In this document: positions 34,685 to 45,268 of the stretch, in pieces
Numbering within the stretch: the first letter of the stretch is position 1
Layout of the letters: each line of letters opens with the position of its first letter
DNA from: Pseudoips prasinana
Taxonomy: Eukaryota; Arthropoda; Insecta; Lepidoptera; Nolidae
Assembly (NCBI GenBank): GCA_951640165.1
Contig: OX621258.1
Span: 7,277,501 to 7,341,500, forward strand
DNA: 64,000 nt
Direction of reading: 5' to 3'
Made by a program: the position numbers and the translations under genes
Notes under the pieces: generated by a model
The model's database searches: none
Told to the model about the DNA's origin: nothing
Seen by the model: only the letters and a program-made list of their open reading frames with translations

Positions 34685-34715
34685 ATTGTTATATGTATGG
34701 TGTATATAATATATA

Positions 34716-34953
34716 TCTATATATATAAAAATCAATGCCACTTTTCGTTGTAATGTTATAACTCAACAACGCCTTTACCGATTTGGCTAATTTTGGTCTT
34801 GAATTATTCGTGGAAGTCCAGGGAAGGTTTGTACGTAGAGAAAATTTAAAAAGTCTTGAAAAAGTGTAAAATCGACATCTCTCTATACTCCCATATACAA
34901 ACAATTTGTACTAATACTTAAAAGCGTAGCGAAGCACGTACCGGGCCGCTAGT
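34716..34953 (+). mobile_element. non-autonomous Helitron
   Basis: 5' TCTATATATATAAAAATCAA, 3' GCGAAGCACGTACCGGGCCG ending in CTAG, flanked by A and T (238 bp). Confidence 0.85.
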
Positions 34954-35105
34954 ATATCAATAAATTTAAATTACATATTAATATGTATTACATTTATAGA
35001 AAACAAAACAAATACAATTATAAATCATAGCTAAGTGGTCAAGATTCATTAGATTTTGAAGTAAAACTTCTTAACGCACGCTTGAGGGGAGTAAGCAGTG
35101 CCTCT

Positions 35106-35272
35106 AGCACGAGTTCCTGCAGTTTACTTACTCGATCACACGTACAGTTTCGTCCCATACATTGAGCACCAGAGTTTTAGTTCTTAATCGTTTCCGCGAG
35201 AGGCGCTGGTGCTCAATGTATGGGAGGAAACTGTACGTGTGATCGAGTAAGTAAACTGCAGGAACTCGTGCT
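35106..35272. repeat. 67-bp-arm hairpin
   Basis: Arms 35106-35172 and 35206-35272 are inverse copies with about one mismatch (CACGAGTTCCTGCAGTTTAC... GAGCACCAG) around a 33-base loop. No terminal duplication or transposon signature. A transcript across it would form a long near-perfect dsRNA stem. Confidence 0.85.
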
Positions 35273-35502
35273 ATAGGCTCAGGTGAATGCGCGACGAGAG
35301 CGTTACGAAGTGTGGTCTAACGAGGCGATCGGAAGTTGAGAGGGAGGTATTAGTTTGTGAAGATAGTAAGAGAGAGTTATGTTTCGTATATTACTGAAGG
35401 GATAAGAGAGAGAGGTGCGAGTAGACTTCTATTACTCTCTTTAGTTCATAGCCCGTTACGTTTGAAGTTTTATGTCAGTCGTGATCTAAAGCACACTCGT
35501 TT

Positions 35503-36107
35503 TTTAGGGTTCCGTAGCCAAATGGCAAAAAACGGCACCCTTATAGATTCGTCATGTCTGTCTGTCCGTCCGTATGTTACAGCCATTTTTTTTCCGAAAC
35601 TATAAGAGCTGTACTGTTGAAACTTGGTAAGTAGATGTATTCTGTGAACCGTATTAAGATTTTGACACAAAAATAGAAAAATAATTATAATTTTGGGAGT
35701 TCCCCATACATAGAACTGAAACTCAAAAAATTTGTTTTTCATCGTACCCATACATCTGGGGTGTCTATGGATAGGTCTTCAAAAATGATATTGAGGTTTC
35801 TAATATCATTTTTTTCTAAACTGAATAGTTTGCGCGAGAGACACTTCCAAACTGGAAAAATGAGTGTTCCCCCCCCCCCCCCCCCCTGTAACTTCTAAAA
35901 TAAGAGAATGATAAAACTAAAAAAAATATATGATGTACATTACCATGTAAACTAATAACGAAAATTGGTTTGAACGAAATCTAGTAAGTAGGTTTTTTTA
36001 ATGCGTTAAATCGTAAACCGCAATTTACCTTTCATTTAATCAACTGAAATACTTGCTGCTGCGGAACCCTTCATGGGCGAGTCCGACTCGCACTTGGCTG
36101 GTTTTTT
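35503..36107 (+). repeat. interspersed repeat with inverted GGGTTCCGTA ends
   Basis: Starts TTAGGGTTCCGTAGCC and has a CTGTCTGTCCGTCCG block near the start. It ends GCGGAACCCTTCATGGGCGA then GTCCGACTCGCACTTGG. Related copies at 48994-49416 and 58045-58335. No coding sequence. Contains an 18-base C run at 35870-35887. Class not determined. Confidence 0.6.
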
Positions 36108-36221
36108 AATATTTTCATTCGATATTAAATTTTTTATAGATATTCTATATAGATTTTGTTAGAATAACTTGATCTTTAAAGAGATGTTAAAATCAGTTGT
36201 TTTTAAAGCGAATAAGACAGG

Positions 36222-36640
36222 TCGACTGGCCTGACTGCTAAGCTAAAAGTCGTGGGTTCTGTCCCCACCCAGGACAAATCTTTGTGCGATGAGCACGATT
36301 CTTTGTTCTGAGTCTGGGTGTCATTTAGCTATAATATGTACCTATGTATTTAGAAATAAGTAATAATTAGGTATGTTTAACAAAGGTCTGATTAGCTAAA
36401 TATCATTACTATTATAAATAAATTTTATCAATGTTTTAACAATCCGTGTACCTAAATATCTATATGTAACTTTAACTAACTATACGTATACTATATATTA
36501 TATTGCTACAAACATGTTCTGACTATTAACAAGCGCCTTTTTAAAGTCTACATTAATAAAAACCTTTTTTATTTATTTATTGACAAAGTACAGACTTTGT
36601 CTAGTTTGGCATCAGGTAGCACTGTGTAAGTTATAAATTT
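36222..36640 (+). repeat. SINE C split by a LINE family F tail
   Basis: SINE C head and body (36222-36400, GTCGTGGGTTCTGTCCCCAC) and 3' tail (36585-36640, TACAGACTTTGTCTAGTTTG) enclose a LINE family F tail at 36402-36585. Confidence 0.65.
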
Positions 36641-37121
36641 ATCTATGGATATGCTCTCAAAATGATCAGTATCCCAATATTTTTATAAGTAAGAAGGTAT
36701 CTTAAAAGATACATAAATACTACATAAAAGTAACTTCAGCTATAAGTCATATAAAAATTAGGTAAAACACTAGAAAATTATAAACGTTATCTATACAAAC
36801 AAGCCCCGCTTGTCAAGGAACCCGTCGTGAAAACAAGTAGAACACTGCATAATTTACGTACCAAGAAGACATCCTTGCGAAATAATCAAAACAGGCCCCC
36901 GCTCTCCCCTAAGCCGCTTATCCCCACCCCCAGTGTTGCCACGGTACCCCCTAAATGTGGGGAAACGGGAAGTCGCTTGTTAGTTTGCTTTAATTAGTTG
37001 CAAGTTTGCGTTTTGATGTTGGTAACATTTTGCGTGATGTTTTTCTTTTAGGTACTATTAATGTTTCCTTAGACTAATATATAAGAAAAATCGAATGTAT
37101 CTTGATCATTATAATGATAAT
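36641..37121. other. no gene recognised
   Basis: Non-coding. A C-rich patch at 36895-36965 has no recognisable function. Confidence 0.3.
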
Positions 37122-37123
37122 AA

Positions 37124-37664
37124 TATAATATCCTGGGACAATATTTACACATGGCCATCTGATCCCAAACTAAGCAGAGCTTGTACTATGTAAACCAGAT
37201 TACTGATATACTACTTTTCTTTTGTGAATACATACTTATATAGATAATTACACCCAGACTCAGGACAAATAGACATGTTCATGCACACAAATATCTGTCC
37301 TGGGTGGGAATCAGACAATATGGGAATCAAATCAGACAATATGTAGTAAAAATATAGCTAAAATTTAAAATTTAGATAATTAAACCTACACATGATCCTT
37401 GACAATAACTTAATTTAAGTTAGCTAAATATCGTTACTATTGTAAAATTAATCTTATTGTAAATTATGTCATACAATCCGTGTACCTAAATATCTACATG
37501 TACGAGAAATAATTATAAATTAATTATATATTACTACGAACATGTTCTGGTTATTTACAAGCGCTTTTTTAAAAGTCTACGTGAATAAAAACGTTTAAAA
37601 AAAATCGAACCCACTACTTCCGACGTGAAAAGCAAGCATTTGCCAACCACGCCAACAGGCCCGA
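37124..37664 (-). repeat. SINE B split by a LINE family F tail
   Basis: SINE B tail, body and B-box side (37124-37317) and head (37605-37664, ACTTCCGACGTGAAAAGC...GCCAACAGGCCCG) are separated by a family F LINE tail (about 37340-37605). Confidence 0.7.
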
Positions 37665-37732
37665 TTTACTATGGTTTACAATTTTATGTGTTTTATTGTA
37701 TTTTTTTTTTCGATGGTTACATAATGTTTATA

Positions 37733-37770
37733 TAATGTCTCCCTGGTCGAATTTCGGTCACGGCGGCGCG
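37733..37770 (-). repeat. SINE A 3' end fragment
   Basis: Short reverse match to the family A 3' end (TGTCTCCCTGGTCGAATTTC, then GGTCACGGCGG). Confidence 0.5.
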
Positions 37771-38174
37771 GCCATAACCATTATGACATGAAATAAAATG
37801 TGTTGAGACAGCCCAAAGGAAAACCTACAAGACAACTACCAAAGGCTTTTGTCTAACAGAGAATAACATTAAAATAAAATAAACTGCTTTAAAAGAAATG
37901 TAACTAAGGCATCAAAGAACTCCTCCACATTCCTCATATGATAGGCGCGCCTAGTTTGAGGACTCAGTACATGTATTAAAACCTACTTTAAAAGCTCATA
38001 ATTGTGTCAGCTGCAAGAGTTTGGAGGGGTGTACCCCAGACCTACCCGTAACACAGGTTCACTCCTAGCACGGGGATGGGAGGAGCAAGACTTGCCCTAC
38101 GCTGCAGAGAGTCATAGTTTTAGTTTATTGCAGTTAAGTGGTTTTATGTATTTTTCATATATTTTCAATCAATA

Positions 38175-38453
38175 TTTAGAAAGGATGAATGAAAGAAGAT
38201 TGACAAAAGAAGTATACCTGGCCTGTGTGAATGGGACAACCGGAAGGAGAAGACCACGTCGAACATTCTCTGACCAAATTGGAGATGTTCTCAAGAAAGG
38301 GCAGGTCAGAAGTACCCTAAACCGGCGAGCATGTATGAAGAATATAATGACAGTAATCGAGGCAAAAGAAGTATGCAAAGATCGTGACAAATGGAAATCC
38401 GTTGTCTCTGCCTACCCCTCTGGGAAACAGGCGTGAGTCTATGTATGTATGTG
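38175..38453 (+). mobile_element. 5'-truncated RTE LINE, young copy
   Basis: Nearly identical to the last ~275 bp of the RTE element at 58464-61019 (about three differences by eye), including the stop and the start of the TATG repeat tail. Flanked by the 9-bp duplication CAATCAATA (38166-38174 and 38454-38462). It encodes only the last ~85 residues. A longer open frame starting at 38002 is a chance fusion with flanking DNA. Confidence 0.85.
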
Positions 38454-38933
38454 CAATCAATAAAGATATATTATATTATTACTGTTGAATGGTGTCCTCA
38501 GAAGACTGGCAGAAATATAATTGTGGTTATTTTTCATTATTTTTCATTTAAGCCAATTTTTGAAGTTACAATTAAGTTTAAATTTGACATTACGCATAAA
38601 TAAATGAAATACAACACAGGTAGTCGTTTTTTTGGCGCCAACGCGGAAAAAGACGCATCGAGGCTAAGTTTTATTTTCAAAAACTGGTGTAAATTCGAGT
38701 TTTTATGTGTAAGTATGGTGGATTTTTAGACATAACATCTTCGACAACGTACACAAGTGGAGGAAAGTGCGATATAGCAGTGAATTGTGATTTTCCGTGT
38801 TGTAACCAAAACTCCATAAAAGCCTCTAGTAAAGTCTCCACTGCTTTACTGGGGTTGGACAAGGATTATGTATGACTTGACTGTGACTGACTTTACTTGA
38901 CAATGACGGAAATAAATGATATAACGGGTGGCG

Positions 38934-40246
38934 CAAAAGTACTGGCACTAAAGAAAATACTTTTTTTTTTTTTATATGACATTTTCTGTCATTCTGTTGT
39001 TGAAAATTGTGTAGTGAACAAATGTAAAATACACTGAAAATAAACATGGACCGTTTTACTCCCCAAGAACGTGGAATAATTGTGTCAATGTTCTTACGGA
39101 ATAATTCATCAGTGATAAGAACACAACGTGAATTTCGTCGACGATTTCCCCACCGTCCGGCACCGATTGGTCGCACAATTCGACGCTTTGCCACACGCCT
39201 TGAAGCAACTGGCTCAACATTGGATAGACCTAAGTCTGGGAGACCAAGAACAGGCCGTTCAGCTGAAAATATCGATGCTGTGCGCGAAGATGTGGAAGAG
39301 TGTCCAGAAACATCAACGAGGCGACGTGCCACGCAATTGGGCATTTCCAGACGGACCCTGCAGCGTATTTTGGTGAAAGACTTAAAGATGTTCCCGTATA
39401 AAACTCAAATGACTCATCAGCTGCTGCCTGCTGACCACCGAGCTCGTCTAGATTACTGCCAGCGCGTCATAAACCTCAACCTTGAAGAGGATGATTTTCC
39501 TTCAAAATTGGTTATGAGTGACGAAGCGCATTTCCATCTCTCAGGGCATGTCAGTAAGCAGAATACTCGGTTCTGGGGCACTGATAATCCGCGCATTATT
39601 CAAGAAACACCTCTACACCCACTAAAAGTTACTGTATGGTGTGGCATCTGTGTTGACAGAGTGATCGGACCCTATTTTTTCGAAGACGCTGGAGGCAATG
39701 CGATTACTGTCACTGGAGAACGCTACAGAACCATGTTACGTGAGTTTTTGATACCCAGTTTGGACGAATTGGGGCTGGAGCACATCTGGTTTCAACAAGA
39801 CGGCGCTACGGCACACACAGCGCGCGACACTATGGACTTAGTGAGGGACGCTTTTCCAGGCCGAGTTATCTCTCGTTTTGGCGATTTGCCTTGGCCTGCA
39901 AGATCACCCGATCTGACCAGTCCAGACTTCTTTCTTTGGGGTTTTTTGAAATCTCGGGTGTATGTGAACAAGCCACAGACTCTCGCAGCTCTAAAAGAAA
40001 ACATTCGTCAAGAAATAACGAACATATCGCAGGAAGTGTTACGGCAAGTTATGCAAAATGTCATAAATAGGGCTCAAATGTGTATCAACTCTGGAGGTCA
40101 CCATTTAAAAGACATCATCTTTAAATCCTAATGGTACGAAATTTAATGGCACAAATATACATTTAAAAAAATCTAAATCTAGTTTTCTAATTTAGAAAAA
40201 ATGTTATAGCTGAACCAAATAGGGTCTTTACTTTTGCGCCACCCAG
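38934..40246 (+). mobile_element. complete DD41D mariner-like transposon (1313 bp)
   Basis: TIRs share GGGTGGCGCAAAAGTA (left from 38936, right ending 40244). TA lies on both sides (38932-38933 and 40247-40248). The single ORF fills most of the element, with ~112 bp before it and ~115 bp after. Insertion into a copy of element E gives the empty site for comparison (23252-23259). The intact ORF and TIRs suggest a recent, possibly still active copy. Confidence 0.88.
39046..40131 (+). CDS. mariner-like transposase, DD41D type, intact
   Basis: 361 codons, no stop or frameshift, start ATG in context AAACATGG. The N-terminal ~115 residues form a paired-like helix-turn-helix DNA-binding region (first motif around 3-40, then RRATQLGISRRTLQRIL around 92-110). 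The catalytic core has D159 (VMSDEAHFHLSG), D252 (WFQQDGATAHTAR) and a third Asp at 294 in SPDLTSPDFFLWG. The spacing is 92 residues between the first two and 41 between the last two. In family terms DD34D is mariner, DD37D is maT and DD41D is rosa, so this is rosa-like. It would bind the TIRs and catalyse cut-and-paste into TA in the nucleus. Length is normal for the superfamily and all three acidic residues are present. Activity is inferred from integrity only. Confidence 0.88.
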   Translation: MDRFTPQERGIIVSMFLRNNSSVIRTQREFRRRFPHRPAPIGRTIRRFATRLEATGSTLDRPKSGRPRTGRSAENIDAVREDVEECPETSTRRRATQLGISRRTLQRILVKDLKMFPYKTQMTHQLLPADHRARLDYCQRVINLNLEEDDFPSKLVMSDEAHFHLSGHVSKQNTRFWGTDNPRIIQETPLHPLKVTVWCGICVDRVIGPYFFEDAGGNAITVTGERYRTMLREFLIPSLDELGLEHIWFQQDGATAHTARDTMDLVRDAFPGRVISRFGDLPWPARSPDLTSPDFFLWGFLKSRVYVNKPQTLAALKENIRQEITNISQEVLRQVMQNVINRAQMCINSGGHHLKDIIFKS

Positions 40247-40331
40247 TATAAATATATTTATTGAAGGCTCATAAGGCCAAAGAAGCCAGAGCCGTAAAAC
40301 GGAATTAAAAAAAAACAAAAAAACACAGGTA

Positions 40332-41278
40332 CAGTCCGCAAACTTATCTGACCCGCTGGCAGCGTCGCTGTTATCGCATTTAGTGTTGCTAGTAACTATT
40401 TTTTGCAATAAAGTGGGTAAAAATAATATGCACATTGTAACGTAAATATTACTTCACTAAAAAGCAAACAAATACTGTCATTACAAATCTTTATATTTTT
40501 AAACAATAATTATGAGCATTTACAAAAAATTGTATGCTGAGTGTCCTCTAACGGGGATACTCCAGGTATTATTATGTCACCGGAATTGTTTAATGCAGAA
40601 GTCTCTTCATCATCATCATTATCACTGCTTTCACTTTCACTACGTAATTGATTGATGAAAGGCTCGTCTAAGTATCCATCCCTTTTCGATACTCATTTTC
40701 AATATTTTTACATGATTGCAATGCTTTTGCCATTAATTGACTGTTATTTCATCAAAAGTTTCTGCAATCAATGTAGGCATTTCGAGAATTCGACCTACCA
40801 ATATTCTGATCTGCTATAAATTTTTGTACCTATCTGCTTGCTCTTTTTCTTTCACAAGTTTTCTTACAAATCACTCCCCGACACCTACAATGGATATAGC
40901 AAAAATTAAATAAATAATGAATATTTTAAAATATGTATTTAAATTTAAAGTGCGAGGGGGAGTTAAGTATTTTTCAGAAGCTGACAACACTAATCTGTAG
41001 CAGCAGCTACGCGTTCATACAAGTTATTGAAGGGTATAATTGGTGCCTGAAGGTGTTTTTCTTCATTCATATAATTCAATACTTGTAATATAACGTTCCT
41101 CGCAACAATTTTTAAAGCTTTCGGCATTTTTCACAATTAAAAACCACAAAACGAAAAATAAATACGCGCAACAATCAATCAATGGCAGGAATGTCAGGGA
41201 ATAACAGCCGATTGACATTTCAAACTGGCGTCGTTAGTTCTACTTTTGGCCACCGGGCCAGATAAGTTTGTAGCACTA
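40332..41278 (-). mobile_element. TA-flanked DNA transposon remnant (947 bp)
   Basis: Imperfect TIRs share CAAACTTATCTG and GCCC/ACCC followed by a TGGC (left 40332-40362, right 41246-41278). TA lies on both sides (40330-40331, 41279-41280). The minus strand keeps broken coding: a start near 41127 with MPKALKIVARNVILQVLNYM, then a helix-like stretch ending ERVAAATD and a stop. Further pieces toward 40530 include DGYLDEPFINQLRSESESSD and an acidic tail. The N-terminal block resembles transposon DNA-binding domains from insects. It sits inside the right target duplication of element E. Confidence 0.7.
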
Positions 41279-41798
41279 TAGTCTTATTTAAAAAAACAAT
41301 AAACTGTTCGATCACTAAAAATTGTGAATTTTTCGAAAATAGAACGACGGCGTTCTTAATTCAAAACCGAGGGATAGATCCGGATTAGCTCCCTCCGATT
41401 CTTAGAAGTACGTTTTTTAATACTGGCATCTCTAAATGATTGCGAATAAAAAAAATAAAGAATTGAGATGTTCCAGCACTTCACAAGATCGTACGTTTTC
41501 TTTTGGTCATTGAATTATTAAAGCGTCTTCTAAAAATTTAATTACAATTTTATAATTATTCGAAATATAATATACGAAACGATCTTTCTATATTCACTAA
41601 CTTATATGTGTATAAAAATTCCTGGCAATTCAATCAAATATCAGGATGATTTTATCGTGATAAAAAATATAGTCGGAAAGCGCGGGAAACGTTGAACTGA
41701 ATGGTCGATTTTTCTTTCCGATAATTATTTATATTCTATTTTGTATATTATAGGGATAAGTACTGTGTGTTAGTGTAAATATTATTAATATTTAGTTT

Positions 41799-42203
41799 AC
41801 AATAATAGTTTTTGTGTATATATAGACTTCGATCTCGGTAAGTTTTTTATGTTTTACTGCATATGAACGAGCCGCCTGATTTACAGGCCCCGGGGGGCGT
41901 AATGGTTCCCCCGGCGGCGAATTTTATTACTATATCAACTGTGTCTAATGAGTCTGGAATGGACACGGATTGCTCCGCATCTCAACATAAACGGAAAAAA
42001 TCTAATTTTAATAAAATTTGCAAACATTGCAATAAAAAGAAAAGGAAGCACGCTCAAGCAGTAGATGCCATCTACTGCTTGAGCGTGCTTCCTTTTCCAT
42101 TACGCCCCCCGGAGCCTGTAAATCAGGCGGCTCGTTCATATGCAGTAAAACATAAAAAACTTACCGAGATCGAAGTCTATATATACACAAAAACTATTAT
42201 TGT
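41799..42203. repeat. LINE 5' region snap-back (107 + 28-bp arms)
   Basis: 41799-41905 reappears inverted at 42097-42203, and 42040-42067 reappears inverted at 42069-42096. On the inverted side the two arms are contiguous, while 41906-42039 (134 bp) is present only on the left. At least one mismatch is seen over 135 bp. It interrupts the ORF1 of a LINE. Confidence 0.88.
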
Positions 42204-42838
42204 TGAACGGGTTGTCGCTGTGGAGTAACTGAAAACAGTGACACAAACCCTACTAAAGAAATTGAAAATACTCTAGTACAAACACCAACTGTCATTCCTG
42301 CAATATCCTTTAACGATCCAGATTCCCAAAGTTTTTCTTCTATAGGAAGAAAACAATACGAAGCTCATGACAAGGCCCCATTTAATATTCATGTGCAAAG
42401 AGTAACCAAGTCACCTGACGATGGAACTACTCTCCACCCAGTCTCATTCGAAAATTCCTTTTGAGAAATGGTATAAAGAATATTGTTAATGGTTCTGTTA
42501 AGAGAATAGGCAGAAATAGAATTTCCCTAGCTTTCTCAAATTTTAGCGATGCTAATTCATTTATAACAAGTGACAGCATAGAAGTGAACAATTTAAAAGC
42601 CTTCATTCCATCATTTCAAATTACACGAATGGGCTTTGTTCGTGGGGTACCATCTGACTGGTCAATTGAGGAAGTAATGGACAATATCTCGGTGCCTAGT
42701 GGGTGTGGTAAGGTTTTAAAGGTAAGGAGAATAAATTATAAATGTACCGAAAACGATTCAACAGCGTGGAAACCGACACAAAATCTTGTACTTACATTTG
42801 ACGGACAAGTCCTGCCTCAAAAATATAGTCTAGCTTAG
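41863..42838 (+). pseudogene. Jockey/CR1-like LINE ORF1 fragment, disrupted
   Basis: The ORF1 start at 41863 (MNEPPDLQAPGG...) runs to a basic Cys/Lys stretch (KICKHCNKKKRKHAQA), where the snap-back cuts in. Coding resumes near 42233 (NSDTNPTKEIENT... PFNIHVQRVTKSPDDGTTLHPVSF). One base is missing near 42450, and it continues in another frame from 42461 through MGFVRGVPSDWSIEEVMDNI and FDGQVLPQKYSL before a stop at 42836. This order matches the N-terminal part of ORF1 (gag-like, nucleic-acid-binding) of Jockey-superfamily LINEs, just before the CCHC knuckles, which are missing. No RT follows. The element is dead. Sequence from about 41700 may be its 5' UTR. Confidence 0.68.
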
Positions 42839-43389
42839 TCACGTGTATGGGAAAACATGGTTTTTCCGCGATATAAGCAAACTGAGAACAGAGTCACCCA
42901 GGTACTCAAGAACATAATAATATAAAAATCTATGCTGTCAAACCATTGACAAATTTACTGTTTAAAAAGAAGAAAAGAGGAGGTATTTACATTTTTTTAA
43001 ACTCATCCTTTTGTCGATAAATTTAATCCTTCTTTTTTTTAAAATAAATGTACTGGAAGGATTTAAAAAGTACGTTCGGTATACTAAAAAATAGTGTATA
43101 TTAAAAAAATTGGGTTCTTAATCCCGAAAAGGGTTGTTCCAAGAAAAACTTGGCAATCTTTTTAACGTCCGTCAGTTAGTTAGCAAATTTTTTTGTTAAT
43201 AAAAAAATATTTAACTCACGTGTTCAATATTTGTGCCTCCCATTGTTCCGTAGAAATAGTTGCTGTATCAGTAGCGTATTGAACCACAGCGAGTTCGGGT
43301 CCCGTGTTATACCAAAACATGTAATTGGAATTTTCGGTCGCAGTAACAGGTCTGAGCCGGGAAATCGGTGGTATTAAGCCCCATGCCCC
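42839..43389. other. no gene recognised
   Basis: AT-rich. No continuation of the LINE ORF1 is visible. Confidence 0.3.
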
Positions 43390-43822
43390 TCTATTTAAAA
43401 TGGTCCAATGTTATCCTAGAAGGGATAGTAGATACCAGCGAAGGATCAATACATCTAGTATAAATGTATTGCGGTGCAGAACTCACGCTGGCGCACGGGT
43501 GCCTCTCCGACGCATTGTGGAAACGTATAACACACACTTCCACGGTTTGGACATTTTTGCACTATCGCACTTTAAGTTCAAAAAAATGGCTACTGAACTA
43601 CTAAAATAGTTATAGTTAATACCTACTCACTAGTACCTACATAGGTACTTCTCTGCTTAATTAATGCACGCATTTATTACTACCTATTTTTAACATTAAT
43701 TCGCGGACATTGGTGTGGGTTACACGTTTACCTATTCTTAAAATTTATATTTAAATAATTTAACTATACCTAATGTGTAACTGTTTTATGTCCCAATAAA
43801 GTAAAAATAAAAATAAAAGTCT
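43390..43822 (+). pseudogene. possible LINE RT C-terminal fragment with 3' UTR
   Basis: The frame ends with LRCRTHAGARVPLRRIVETY and DIFALSHFKFKKMATELLK then stop (43607-43609), which resembles the last segment of Jockey/CR1-type RT (RCRT...F..FKK). The 3' UTR ends with CCCAATAAAGTAAAAATAAA. Weak but consistent. Confidence 0.45.
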
Positions 43823-44169
43823 AGGGGACTGCCTACGCGTGCGACACGCAAAAAGTGTCTGCGGGTGGGTATGTCGGACTTGCACCGTCTAAACCTACCT
43901 GCCGTAGATTTCTGATGAGAGGAGCCCCGGGAACGCGGGTATGCTGGTCCGACTGTGCCACAAACAGATCGCTGTCTTCCCGGAGTTAGGTACTTGCACG
44001 TGGTGGCAGTAGAGGACACTTCTCACACTGCCACTGAGTTAGGCTACCGGCTGCCGGCGCCGCCCCACGTCTCCTCCGTTTACGAGCGGGAAAATCCGTT
44101 GATCCTGCACTCAACCTCCTCTCCACTTAATCGTATCGGCTTGCTCATCTCCCCATATAGTTTAACTTA
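43823..44169. repeat. GC-rich block, likely retroelement piece
   Basis: Abrupt GC-rich segment (GGGGACTGCCTACGCGTGCG, GCCGGCGCCGCCCCACG) with overlapping short frames and no recognisable domain. Confidence 0.3.
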
Positions 44170-44910
44170 AGATTTAAGTAATTAGTTTCACAATTTTTCA
44201 GAATTAATAAATAATATCATTTTAACATTAAAATATATGATTGGTAATGTCTTGATCATCAAAGATGGTCGAATTAAAAATAGATTTTACAATAATTTTA
44301 CAGCCTACAAAGTAATTAAACATAACATTAATTATTATTACTGCTATATTCTCCCGTGTGTTTAATATCCCAATTTCGTATGATATCATTCTGTAAACAT
44401 AGTTAACGAATCGCATTATAACCAATATACGTTTAATATTCGAATAAAATTAATCCCAGTTTCAATTATAATCCTTAACGCCGTCCTTTCCACTCTCATT
44501 TATATATTGTACTTCTATCTCTTTCTTTCAATAGATGTGTTTCGTTACGATGGCAGCTGGGAAGTTTTTTTATTGGCATCCCTTAGAATTTTATGGCCAG
44601 TTGCTTTTTTAATCTTTTGGCGGGAATAATTAATTTGTTTTTTTTTATTCTTCGTGATAACGGTAGCCGGATATACCATAATGCTTATTGTTATTCTGTT
44701 GATTTTTATCTATTTATTGAATGAATGTATTCATTTGGGAGTTTAAATATAATAATCCAAATGAGGGGAATTAACATGGGTTACTAGCATTCCTTTTTTC
44801 TTCCTTGGATTTTAAAACTAGAACGTTTTTTTTGACGCAATAACTGGAACTCTATCTGTCCTTTTCTCTTGTCGTTCGATTAAAGCCTATATATAAAATT
44901 AAGGTTAATT
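44170..44910. other. no recognised feature
   Basis: AT-rich non-coding DNA. Confidence 0.3.
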
Positions 44911-45268
44911 TGACTGCGTCGTTGGTCTAGCGGTGTTCACCCGCAGAGTACGAGGTCACGGGTTCAAATCCCGGGTCGGACCAAAAGTGATTTTGGGGTT
45001 TCTGTAAAGAGAAAAAAATCTCAGTAGCAACCCGATGTCTGGGAGTTGACGGTATTATACGCCCGTGCCTAAGAGAGCACGTAAAGCCGTCGGACCTAAA
45101 CCTGACCTCTTTCCGGTCGTGTCGCTAGGCGTCCCATCGGATCATGTGACTGATGGATAGATAGTGCTCCTGTGTTTGCGCACACACTTGTGCACTATAA
45201 TATGTCCCACGCAGATGGGTAATCTCTATTGAGACTGGCCGTCGTGGCCGCTTGTAAGAGGGCATTAT
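44911..45268 (+). repeat. tRNA-derived SINE A, full length
   Basis: Head GTTGGTCTAGCGG (A box) and ACGGGTTCAAATCCCGGGTC (B box), then the family body and 3' end through GAGGGCATTATT. The best reference copy of family A in this window. Confidence 0.85.

Larger units (their letters stand above)
38626..40321 (+). mobile_element. element E copy 2, split by a mariner
   Basis: E pieces at 38626-38933 and 40249-40321 match copy 1, including start (GTTTTTTTGGCGCC) and A-rich tail. The mariner at 38934-40246 separates them. The 85-codon frame is broken by a 1-base shift and a ~20-bp local duplication near 38870-38900. The target duplication AACACAGGTAGTC is at 38613-38625; its right copy is itself split (40322-40331 plus 41281-41283). 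Confidence 0.8.

Noticed and set aside
38002..38436. 144-codon plus-strand ORF
   Set aside because: Only the part after 38175 is RTE sequence. The rest is flank fused by chance, as the target duplication shows.
38826..39344. 172-codon ORF on the minus strand
   Set aside because: It lies antisense across the mariner 5' part and element E, so it is a shadow of the transposase frame.
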